Assembly: GCA_963739335.1 (NCBI GenBank) | Contig: CAVUAC010000082.1 | Location: 20,012 to 84,011 of the forward strand | DNA length: 64,000 bases | Origin: UBA9647 sp963739335 | Lineage (GTDB): Bacteria > Bacteroidota > Ignavibacteria > UBA10030 | Reading direction: 5' to 3' | Shown here: positions 7,798-15,179 of the stretch, piece by piece | Numbering within the stretch: the stretch's first letter is position 1 | Layout: the number at the start of each line of letters is the position of its first letter | The notes under the pieces: generated by a model | The model's database searches: none | The model's input: only the letters and a program-made list of their open reading frames with translations | Told to the model about the DNA's origin: nothing | Translations under genes and position numbers: made by a program

Positions 7798-9345
7798 ATG
7801 ACTGACTCCGAAAATAAGAACAATGCTCCCGCCGGACACAACGCACCTGAGCACGAGGAGCTGAATGTACTCCTGGTGCGTCGGCGTGAAGAGCTCGAGA
7901 ATCTGAAAAAGTCCGGCATCAATCCATACCCGTATGAGTACGACCACACCGATTTCTCGAGGGAAATAGTCGAGAAATACAACGATGCTGCTCCGCCTCG
8001 GACTGTTTCAGTCGCTGGCAGGATCATGTCAATCCGCCGGATGGGGAAAGCATCCTTTTGCCACGTCCAGGATTCTCAAGGAAAGATCCAAATCTACCTG
8101 AAGAAGGAAGAAGTCGGGGAGATCTATGACAGCTTCAGACTCATGGATATCGGAGACGTCATCGGGGTCAGAGGATACGTCTTTCGCACGAAAATGGGGG
8201 AGGTCTCTGTTCATGCACAGCGGCTGACGTTGCTGGCAAAATCTCTTCGTCCGCTCCCCATCGTCAAAGAGAAGGTCGATGAAAAAGGAAACAAGGTCGT
8301 CTACGATCCATTCTCAGACAAAGAACTGCGCTATCGTCAGCGGTACGTCGATCTCATTGTCAACCCCGATGTACGGGAAGTCTTTATCAAGCGTGCAAAG
8401 ATCATCAGCACCATCAGGAAGTTCTACGATGCGCGAGGGTATCTCGAGGTCGAGACGCCCGTGCTCCAGCCGGTATACGGCGGCGCGTCAGCGAGGCCGT
8501 TCATAGCACATCATAATGCCCTGGATATCGACCTGTATCTGAGGATCGCGGACGAATTGTATCTCAAGCGGCTCATCGTTGGCGGGTTCGATGGCGTCTA
8601 CGAGATTTCGAAGGATTTCCGAAACGAAGGGATGGATCGAGCTCACAACCCCGAGTTCACGATGCTCGAACTGTATGTCGCTTACAAGGACTACCGCTGG
8701 ATGATGGAACTGACGGAGCAGATGATCTACGAGGTGGCGTTGGCAGTGAACGGAACTCCCGTTGCGGCATTGGGAGGACACGAGATCAATTTTACTCCTC
8801 CCTGGAAAAGGATCACGATGTTTGACGCGATCCAGGAGTTCACGGGCAAAAACCTGCGCGGCAAGAATGAATCAGAACTCCGGCAAATCGCAAAAGAGCT
8901 TCACGTCGAGGTGGAGCCGGCGATGGGTACGGGCGCGATCATCGGCGAGATTTTCGGTGAGAAAGCGGAACCGTATCTGATCCAGCCGACATTCATTACG
9001 GATTACCCGGTCGAAATGTCCCCGCTCGCGAAAAAACATCGTTCGGAGTCAGGATTGGTAGAACGATTCGAGGGGATTGTCAATGGACAGGAAATCTGCA
9101 ACGCGTTCTCGGAGTTGAACGATCCACTCGATCAGCGCGCGCGCTTCGAAGAACAGATGAACCTGCGAGCTCGGGGAGACGAAGAGGCACAGGTGCTCGA
9201 CGAGGATTATCTAAGAGCGCTCGAATATGGCATGCCTCCGACGGCAGGACTCGGTATCGGGATTGACAGATTGACTATGCTTCTGACGAACAAAGATTCC
9301 ATTCGAGATGTCATCTTCTTTCCACAGATGAAGCCCGAGAAATAG
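7798..9345 (+). CDS. lysS: lysine--tRNA ligase, class II
   Basis: The enzyme charges tRNA-Lys. Its 515 residues carry an N-terminal OB-fold anticodon-binding domain (about 70-170, with GRIMSIRRMGKASFCHVQD) and a class II catalytic domain. Motif 2 is YEISKDFRNEGMD...HNPEFTMLELY, and motif 3 is GLGIGIDRLTMLLT near the C-terminus. The GxGxGxDR arginine that contacts ATP is present. A short charged N-terminal extension (about 30 residues) precedes the core. It follows malQ by 41 bp. A weak hairpin at about 9411 may end the transcript. Confidence 0.97.
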   Translation: MTDSENKNNAPAGHNAPEHEELNVLLVRRREELENLKKSGINPYPYEYDHTDFSREIVEKYNDAAPPRTVSVAGRIMSIRRMGKASFCHVQDSQGKIQIYLKKEEVGEIYDSFRLMDIGDVIGVRGYVFRTKMGEVSVHAQRLTLLAKSLRPLPIVKEKVDEKGNKVVYDPFSDKELRYRQRYVDLIVNPDVREVFIKRAKIISTIRKFYDARGYLEVETPVLQPVYGGASARPFIAHHNALDIDLYLRIADELYLKRLIVGGFDGVYEISKDFRNEGMDRAHNPEFTMLELYVAYKDYRWMMELTEQMIYEVALAVNGTPVAALGGHEINFTPPWKRITMFDAIQEFTGKNLRGKNESELRQIAKELHVEVEPAMGTGAIIGEIFGEKAEPYLIQPTFITDYPVEMSPLAKKHRSESGLVERFEGIVNGQEICNAFSELNDPLDQRARFEEQMNLRARGDEEAQVLDEDYLRALEYGMPPTAGLGIGIDRLTMLLTNKDSIRDVIFFPQMKPEK

Positions 9346-9651
9346 GACGAGAGGGTGGAATTGCGAAATCGATTCCTACGGGCTTGTGGCGTACGCCAAT
9401 TGACTCTTCTCGGTCAAAAGACCGTCTTCGTTTTGAGCCTGACGTGGGAGTTCACTTTCCATAGCGAACCCGCCATACAGCTCAAGTTCAACTTCTGGTA
9501 TCTGCTAGTATCTTAAACAATTCAGCGACCTTGGCGCTCATGTGGCGCATGTCGGGGCTTTATCCTTGCTTTTGAGGCGATTTTCGGTAATTTACATAAA
9601 ACTGACGATATTCAGCGCTGAAAGGGGAGGGCCATCGCAAGGGGCACAAGA
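9346..9651. other. 306-bp intergenic region between lysS and the S41 protease gene
   Basis: No coding sequence is convincing here. It contains a perfect 12-bp palindrome TGGCGTACGCCA (9387-9398) that could be an operator. A small hairpin CGGTC/GACCG at 9411-9424 is followed by a T-rich stretch and is a candidate lysS terminator. A candidate promoter for the next operon lies at 9566-9593. The rest shows nothing I can name. Confidence 0.5.
9566..9593 (+). promoter_or_regulatory. putative promoter of the S41 protease operon
   Basis: TTGCTT (9566-9571), a 16-bp spacer, then TAATTT (9588-9593), about 60 bp before the start at 9652. It is weaker than the TATATT promoters elsewhere in the window. 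Confidence 0.4.
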
Positions 9652-11274
9652 ATGAAGAGCAAGATATCAATCTGGACGGTCGTCGCGCTCATGGCTGTGA
9701 GCCTGTTCGCAGGAATGGAAATCAGGCAGTTGGTCTCCGGTGACACCGTATTTGACCAGGCCAACAAGTTTCGAGATGTGCTCAACCTGACGGAGAAGTA
9801 CTATGTCCAGGAGGTGGACGCTAAGAAGCTTACCGAAGCAGCCGTCGAAGGACTTCTCGACAAGCTCGATCCGCACTCCGTCTATATCGCCCCTAAAGCA
9901 TTAGAGCAGGTCACTGAGGAATTCCGGGGGAAATTCGAAGGAATCGGAATCACGTTCACGATCCGTAACGACTCTATCTTCGTCGTCGAAACGTTCGGAG
10001 GGGGGCCTTCATCGAGGCTTGGGATCCAGACTAATGACCGCATCGTCCGAATCAATGATTCCTCGGCTATCGGCTACACGAACGATCAGGTAAAGCAACG
10101 CCTCCGGGGCCCGAAAGGGACAAAGGTGAAGGTAGGGATCCATCGACCAGGGGTGAAAGAGCTTCTGGACTTCGAGATTATCCGGGACGAGATTTCGATT
10201 ACCAGCGTTGATGTGTCAATGATGGTAAACAAGGATGTAGGTTACATTAGCGTCAACCGGTTTAGTGAGCAGACGAACGCAGAAATGGATAAGTCACTCA
10301 GGAGTCTGAAATCCCAGGGGATGAAGCGACTCATTCTGGACCTCAGGGTGAATCCCGGCGGTCTCCTTGAACAGGCATTCGAGATGACCGATCTTTTCTT
10401 GGATGGAGGCACCACCGAGGCGCCGCACAAGATCGTCTACACGAAGGCCCGAAAGCCGGAATTCGACGAGGTGTACTATGCCCAAACCGGACAACCCTAT
10501 GAAAACCTTCCCATAATTATCTTGATCGGCAACTACTCGGCAAGCGCAAGTGAAATCGTGGCCGGTGCCATTCAGGATTGGGATCGAGGTCTTATTGTGG
10601 GTGAAACGAGCTTCGGAAAAGGTCTCGTGCAGAGACAATGGAAACTCAGCGATGGATCTGCTCTACGCTTGACCATCGCCCGATACTATACACCGAGCGG
10701 CCGATTGATTCAGAGGGAGTACGAGGGGAAAGAGAGAGCAGAATACCAGAAGGAAGCCTTTGAGCGAACGGAGAAGGAAGGGGAGAACATCGAACACAAG
10801 GCAGAGGGGGACTCTTCACGGCCTGTTTTCCACACGCATGGAGGCCGGGTGGTCTATGGTGGGGGTGGAATCACGCCTGACTATGTCGTGAAGGGCCCGA
10901 CGTTTACTGCATTGACGCAGAACCTCTTGCGTCGTGGATTGTTTGAGCAGTTTGTGACTTTCTATCTCGATGGAAAAGGACTGAAGATCCGAGCGGAGTA
11001 TGCAAACGACTGGAAACGGTTCCGGGATTCCTTTGCAGTCTCGGATGAGATCCTCGGTGATTACCGCTCCTTTGTCATTCAGCACGACGTCAAGCTGGAC
11101 GAAAAAGAGTACGAGAAGGATTTTTCGTTCATCAAGACCAGACTGAAGGCGACGTTTGCAAAGAATTTCTGGGGTAATGAGGGATGGTATCCGGTCATCC
11201 TTCAGGCAGATTCTCAGTTCCAAAAGGCGCTGAGTCTCTTCCCCGAGGCCGAGAAAATTGCGAAGTTGAACTAA
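9652..11274 (+). CDS. S41 family C-terminal processing protease
   Basis: A 540-residue serine protease of the CtpA/Prc family, exported by an N-terminal hydrophobic segment (about residues 6-24) and probably periplasmic. A PDZ domain lies at about 95-170 (GIGITFTIRNDSIFVVE, then GPKGTKVKVGIHRPG). The Ser-Lys dyad is in NYSASASEIV (residues 294-303) and SFGKGLVQR (Lys323). The C-terminal part contains a charged insertion (about 360-395) and a helical tail longer than in minimal CtpA. Its substrate cannot be told from sequence. A DUF3108 protein follows 7 bp later, suggesting an envelope-related operon. Confidence 0.93.
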   Translation: MKSKISIWTVVALMAVSLFAGMEIRQLVSGDTVFDQANKFRDVLNLTEKYYVQEVDAKKLTEAAVEGLLDKLDPHSVYIAPKALEQVTEEFRGKFEGIGITFTIRNDSIFVVETFGGGPSSRLGIQTNDRIVRINDSSAIGYTNDQVKQRLRGPKGTKVKVGIHRPGVKELLDFEIIRDEISITSVDVSMMVNKDVGYISVNRFSEQTNAEMDKSLRSLKSQGMKRLILDLRVNPGGLLEQAFEMTDLFLDGGTTEAPHKIVYTKARKPEFDEVYYAQTGQPYENLPIIILIGNYSASASEIVAGAIQDWDRGLIVGETSFGKGLVQRQWKLSDGSALRLTIARYYTPSGRLIQREYEGKERAEYQKEAFERTEKEGENIEHKAEGDSSRPVFHTHGGRVVYGGGGITPDYVVKGPTFTALTQNLLRRGLFEQFVTFYLDGKGLKIRAEYANDWKRFRDSFAVSDEILGDYRSFVIQHDVKLDEKEYEKDFSFIKTRLKATFAKNFWGNEGWYPVILQADSQFQKALSLFPEAEKIAKLN

Positions 11275-11281
11275 CCCCGGA

Positions 11282-12169
11282 ATGAGCGAAACGAAACATA
11301 GGCTGTGGAAACCGGTTTCGGTTTTCTTTGGGAGCATGGCTCTGTGCGGTATGGTGCTCGTGGGCGTCCGATCACCGTTGATATCAGCCTCAACGTCAAC
11401 GATCGAAATACCTCCGGCTCGCGACAGCAAGATGCTCGAGGTCGGTGAGGAGCTGGAGTACAAAGTAAGCTACTCGTTCTTCACCATCGGTACGATTCGA
11501 ACGAAGGTCATCAGCAGGGAGGAACGGAACGGGCAAGCCGTCTACAGATGTCGTGCGTTCATCGACTCGAACCCGAGCCTGAGCTGGCTCGTCGACCTGC
11601 ACATCCAGTTCTACACTGAGATGGATGAAAGCGTCTATTCACACCACTGGGTTATGGAGGATAGCTCGAAGAAGGAGATCAATTTCAAGCGATTACGGTT
11701 TGATTACGAAAACAAGAGAGCATTTCTGGAGGTTGGCAAGAAACTTTCAACGGAGGAACGAAAACCAGACTCGATTGATACTGTTACCGTTGCGGATCAT
11801 TGCCAGGATGGTCTCTCGCTGTTCTACTACGCGCGCGAGCACGTCCGCGAACAGAGCCAGGTGCATGTCCCAACCCTCATTGAAAGGAAACAGGAATCCA
11901 CGTACATCAATTTCATAGGCAAGCATACGGAAGCAGAGGCTGATGGGGTGGAATATCCGGTTGATGTCGTGGAGTTCGATGGAAAGGCAGACTACGTAGG
12001 CATCTTCGGGTTGACGGGGGGATTTCGCGGGTGGTTCAGCAATGACGATGCACGGGTACCGATCCTCGCCCGCATGAACGTCATTCTGGGCAGCATCAAG
12101 ATACAATTGATGCGATGGAATCGCCCGGGGTGGCTGCCTCCGAAGTACGTCGAGGCGACAGAGAAATGA
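11282..12169 (+). CDS. DUF3108 domain-containing exported protein
   Basis: A 295-residue protein with a hydrophobic N-terminus (about residues 13-32, VSVFFGSMALCGMVLVGV) consistent with export. The body matches the DUF3108 pattern: an early VGEELEYKVSYSFFTIGTI beta strand pair, repeated beta-rich segments, and an Ile/Val-rich C-terminus. The family is thought to be periplasmic or outer-membrane lipocalin-like, with no assigned activity. Its stop overlaps the start of the carbonic-anhydrase-like gene by ATGA, so translation is coupled. I recognise the domain, not the function. Confidence 0.8.
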   Translation: MSETKHRLWKPVSVFFGSMALCGMVLVGVRSPLISASTSTIEIPPARDSKMLEVGEELEYKVSYSFFTIGTIRTKVISREERNGQAVYRCRAFIDSNPSLSWLVDLHIQFYTEMDESVYSHHWVMEDSSKKEINFKRLRFDYENKRAFLEVGKKLSTEERKPDSIDTVTVADHCQDGLSLFYYAREHVREQSQVHVPTLIERKQESTYINFIGKHTEAEADGVEYPVDVVEFDGKADYVGIFGLTGGFRGWFSNDDARVPILARMNVILGSIKIQLMRWNRPGWLPPKYVEATEK

Positions 12170-12672
12170 TCATATCGTACCGGGGGATCAAGCCGCGGCT
12201 TCATCCTTCAGTGTATGTGGCTGAGGGGGCGCAGATCATCGGCGACGTGGAGATAGGGAAGGACAGCAGCGTGTGGTTTAACTCGGTTATCCGCGGCGAT
12301 GTGCACTATGTTCGGATTGGCGAGAGGACGAATATCCAGGACAACTGCGTGCTGCACGTGACACACGAGATGTATCCTCTTGTCATTGGTTCCGATGTCA
12401 CTATCGGACACGGTGCTATCGTTCATGCTGCAACGATCCGCGACAGTTGCTTGATTGGTATGGGGGCCTTGATTCTGGATAATGCCAAGGTTGGTCCCCA
12501 TGCGCTTGTTGCAGCCGGATCGCTGGTGCTGGAGCATGATGAGGTTCCGGAAGGTGCGCTGGTCGCAGGAGTGCCCGCGCGAGTGAAAAGGATGTTGACA
12601 GAGGAGGAACGTCGAGAAATTGCCCAATCTGCTCAAAACTATGTTGAATACGTCAGAACGTATCGTGAATAA
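12166..12672 (+). CDS. gamma-carbonic anhydrase family protein
   Basis: A left-handed beta-helix trimer-type protein of 168 residues. Hexapeptide repeats run through most of its length. The likely metal ligands of the gamma-CA/YrdA/PaaY family are His64 (NCVLHVTH), His82 (TIGHGA) and His87 (IVHAAT). Whether it hydrates CO2 or has another activity is unclear for this family. The start is the ATG at 12166, which overlaps the DUF3108 stop as ATGA; a longer reading from 12115 would run through the upstream gene and is less likely. Confidence 0.88.
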   Translation: MIISYRGIKPRLHPSVYVAEGAQIIGDVEIGKDSSVWFNSVIRGDVHYVRIGERTNIQDNCVLHVTHEMYPLVIGSDVTIGHGAIVHAATIRDSCLIGMGALILDNAKVGPHALVAAGSLVLEHDEVPEGALVAGVPARVKRMLTEEERREIAQSAQNYVEYVRTYRE

Positions 12673-12691
12673 CTTGTCACAGGGGTATGTC

Positions 12692-13591
12692 ATGAAGCTC
12701 AAGTTCTGGGGTGTCCGTGGATCGATCCCAACGCCAGGAAAACACACTGTACGGTATGGCGGCAATACTCCATGCGTCGAAATACGCCTTGATGACGAAG
12801 AACTCTTTATTATCGATGCCGGCACAGGTATTCGGAATCTCGGCGATGACCTCATCAACAATGGGGCATCGGTGAAAGCTCATCTCCTAATCACGCATCC
12901 GCACTGGGACCACATCCAGGGTTTTCCCTTCTTCAAGCCCGCATTTATTTCAGGAAATGAGTTGACGATTATTGGCACCGAGCGTCCTGAGAAGACGCTG
13001 AGCGAGATCATCGCAGAGCAAATGAATCGAATCTACTTCCCCGTGCAGCTGCACGAGCTTAAGGCAAAAATCAACTTCATTCCAATCCGTGATGAGGGTG
13101 TAATGAATCTCCACGGATGCATCCTGAAGATGATCTATCTGAACCATCCTGGATTCACCGTTGCCTATCGGCTCGAATACAAGGGAAAGTCGCTCGTTTA
13201 TATGAGCGACAACGAACCGTACGATCGTGAAGTGGCGGCGTACCTTTCAAATTTCGAAACCGTGGTCAAGCAAAAGTTTGAGTCTACGACCGGCGACCCG
13301 AACCAGCGCGTGTTCGATTTCTGTCAGGGAGCCGATGTCTTATTGCACGATGCAACCTACACCCCCGAAGAGTATATCGACCGGGTCGGCTGGGGACACT
13401 CTCACTACTTGTTCGCCTTGCGCGTGGCAGCTGAGTCAGGCACCAAACAGTTGTATCTCTTCCATCATGACCCAAACCACAGTGATGAAAAGGTCGACGA
13501 TATTCTCCGCAAGTGTAAGAAGGAAGTTAAGACACGAGGATATCGGTTTGAATGTGAGGCGGCGGCCGAGAATATGGTGATATCCATCTAA
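12692..13591 (+). CDS. MBL-fold metal-dependent hydrolase
   Basis: A 299-residue metallo-beta-lactamase-fold protein. The N-terminus KLKFWGVRGSIPTPG and RYGGNTPCVEIR define a well-known subgroup related to RNase Z and PhnP-type phosphodiesterases. The metal motif reads THPHWDHIQG (HxHxDH form). Further metal ligands are probably in the YMSDNEP, LLHDATY and GHSHY segments. The start at 12692 (MKLKFW) has AGGGG just upstream; an earlier ATG at 12620 would overlap the carbonic anhydrase gene by 53 bp. The substrate is unknown. It probably ends the operon that begins at 9652, because a strong promoter follows at 13593. Confidence 0.87.
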   Translation: MKLKFWGVRGSIPTPGKHTVRYGGNTPCVEIRLDDEELFIIDAGTGIRNLGDDLINNGASVKAHLLITHPHWDHIQGFPFFKPAFISGNELTIIGTERPEKTLSEIIAEQMNRIYFPVQLHELKAKINFIPIRDEGVMNLHGCILKMIYLNHPGFTVAYRLEYKGKSLVYMSDNEPYDREVAAYLSNFETVVKQKFESTTGDPNQRVFDFCQGADVLLHDATYTPEEYIDRVGWGHSHYLFALRVAAESGTKQLYLFHHDPNHSDEKVDDILRKCKKEVKTRGYRFECEAAAENMVISI

Positions 13592-13592
13592 C

Positions 13593-13621
13593 TTGACAAT
13601 CGATGGTGCCTTGGTTATATT
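13593..13621 (+). promoter_or_regulatory. promoter upstream of the 13738 gene
   Basis: TTGACA (13593-13598), a 17-bp spacer, then TATATT (13616-13621). This is the best consensus promoter in the window. Transcription from it would start near 13628 and pass through the hairpin at 13681-13730 before reaching the first gene. Confidence 0.65.
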
Positions 13622-13680
13622 CAGGGCGAATGCATTCGCAAAGTGTTGTTTTGAAGACCACGAGTCATTCTATTCATGGC

Positions 13681-13730
13681 AAAGCCCCGCGTCTCACCAA
13701 CGCCTGGTGAGAAAGACTCGCCGGGGCTTT
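13681..13730 (+). terminator. two-stem hairpin, terminator or leader structure
   Basis: The outer arms AAAGCCCCG (13681-13689) and CGGGGCTTT (13722-13730) enclose an inner 8-bp hairpin, TCTCACCA with TGGTGAGA. The outer stem has the A-tract/T-tract form of a terminator, but only CTTTCAATTCT follows. It lies downstream of the promoter at 13593 and just before a gene, so it may be a terminator for the MBL gene, an attenuator, or the 3' end of a small RNA. Confidence 0.55.
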
Positions 13731-13737
13731 CAATTCT

Positions 13738-14280
13738 GTGACGGAAATGCCAGGACGCTCATTGACAGGACTTGAGTTCAAGGAAGCTGACATCAAGAAG
13801 ATCGCGCAGATCCTTGGTGTCCAGGCTAAACACCGAGGGAGCAATTATCGGTTCGAGGTCGAACACAAGAACTCCAACCGGAAGCTTGCTCTTGAGATCT
13901 ACCCGAACATCAACATTGGTCAGCGCAAGGGGAATCTCATTTCGATCTATACGCCGACTGCTCATCTCCAGCTGCATTTCTGCACGGGGTACGTCGTCAG
14001 CAAACTGCTCGGTGAGATTACCTTCGTGGCCGAATCTGACGAGAAACTATCGGGCCTCACGGTGGAGCGGGAAGGTGGTTGCTCGCTCTATGCAAATGTC
14101 GATCGAAGCATTCTCTCGGGGGACTTTACGACACTGGGTCCGGAGGTGATGCTCTCCGGCATCGCGTTGTCGTTGACCGAAAACATCCTACCTCAGCCTG
14201 CACCCCTGGGCTCGGAGGTGAAGGGGAGCCAGAGAACCCAGGAGAAATCCAAACGGAAACAAAAGAACAGGATTGGATGA
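13738..14280 (+). CDS. hypothetical protein upstream of ybeY
   Basis: A 180-residue protein that I do not recognise. The start is GTG at 13738, or ATG at 13747. The first 150 residues look like a mixed alpha/beta fold: a short N-terminal helix (EADIKKIAQILGV) followed by alternating beta strands such as NYRFEVEH, LALEIYPNI and NLISIYTPTAHLQLH. The last 30 residues are a basic, low-complexity tail (GSQRTQEKSKRKQKNR). There is no signal peptide or membrane segment. It overlaps ybeY by ATGA, so the two are co-translated. A role near ribosome maturation is a guess from context only. Confidence 0.7.
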   Translation: MTEMPGRSLTGLEFKEADIKKIAQILGVQAKHRGSNYRFEVEHKNSNRKLALEIYPNINIGQRKGNLISIYTPTAHLQLHFCTGYVVSKLLGEITFVAESDEKLSGLTVEREGGCSLYANVDRSILSGDFTTLGPEVMLSGIALSLTENILPQPAPLGSEVKGSQRTQEKSKRKQKNRIG

Positions 14281-14705
14281 TTCTCGTCGCGAACAATCAT
14301 CCCTTTCTTCGATTTCCGATACGGGACACTTTCCGAACTGTACAGAGTGTTTTACAGTATAAGTCTGTGTCCTCGTGCGAGGTGTCCATTGTCTTTGTGG
14401 AGAGCCGCTTCATTCGCGGAATCAATCGACGCTTTCTCCGTCATGATTACATCACGGACGTCATCGCGTTTCCGCTTGGCGAGGGAGACGGAAACGGTCG
14501 CGAGGGGGAGATCTATGTGAATCTTGACCGCGCAAAAAGTCAGGCCCGCGACTACGGGATCACGTTTGTCCAGGAGACGCGGCGGCTGATTATTCACGGT
14601 ATGCTGCATCTGCTCGGCTACATGGACTCGAGTCCACGGAAGAAAGCCCGGATGACCCGATGCGAAGATGCTCTCCTCGCACAGTTGTCGGCATCCACGA
14701 GGTGA
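14277..14705 (+). CDS. ybeY: endoribonuclease YbeY (rRNA maturation factor)
   Basis: A metal-dependent RNase needed for 16S rRNA 3'-end maturation and ribosome quality control. It is 142 residues from the ATG at 14277, which overlaps the previous stop as ATGA. The metal motif is H107-GML-H111-LLGYMD. The third His found in most YbeY proteins (GYDH) is replaced: the sequence reads GYMDSSPRKKARM. From memory, a GYxD form with a downstream Met/Glu pattern is common in Bacteroidota and relatives, so I read this as lineage-typical rather than inactivating. The family signature FLRHDYITDVIAFP (about residues 53-66) is clear. smg follows 7 bp later. Confidence 0.93.
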   Translation: MILVANNHPFLRFPIRDTFRTVQSVLQYKSVSSCEVSIVFVESRFIRGINRRFLRHDYITDVIAFPLGEGDGNGREGEIYVNLDRAKSQARDYGITFVQETRRLIIHGMLHLLGYMDSSPRKKARMTRCEDALLAQLSASTR

Positions 14706-14712
14706 AAGGACT

Positions 14713-15169
14713 ATGCAAGAACGGATTGTAGAAATCATACTCTTTCTGGTAAGTGAACTGAAGTCGAACAAGCAGCTCAATGACGTCGATGTTTCACTCC
14801 TGACTGAAAGCGGTTACACCCAGACAGAAATCTCCACCGCGTTCTCCTGGCTCTTCGAACGAATGTCTTTGGGCCAGGAGTTGGTGGCCAAGGATCAGCG
14901 ACACCAGCCTTTCTCACCGTGTTCTGCACGAAGCCGAGAAAATGGTCATTACGCCTGAAGGCTTCGGCTACCTCCTGCAGTGCAGGCAGCTGGGCTTGCT
15001 GACGAACGCCGATATCGAGACGATTATTGAACGAATCATGGGGGCTGGCTTCTCCAGCGCCGGCGTCCCTGAAATGAAGAGCTTTGTGGCCGGGATGCTG
15101 CTCGACAACGAGGGGCATTCGGGAATGAGCGGCCGGATCTCACTGAATAGCGATGATACGATTCACTAG
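14713..15169 (+). CDS. smg: Smg/DUF494 family protein, interrupted by a frameshift
   Basis: Two overlapping frames together give a full DUF494/Smg protein of about 151 residues. Frame 1 from 14713 gives MQERIVEIILFLVSEL... to FSWLFERMSLGQELVA and stops at 14958. The next frame continues with SHRVLHEAEKMVITPEGF...LGLLTNADIETIIERIM to 15169. Moving between them requires skipping one base somewhere at about 14880-14915. The family is all-helical with unknown function, and in many bacteria it lies directly upstream of topA, as here. The conservation of both halves suggests that the frameshift is a sequence error or very recent. Confidence 0.82.
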
Positions 15170-15179
15170 TGCAGGTTGA

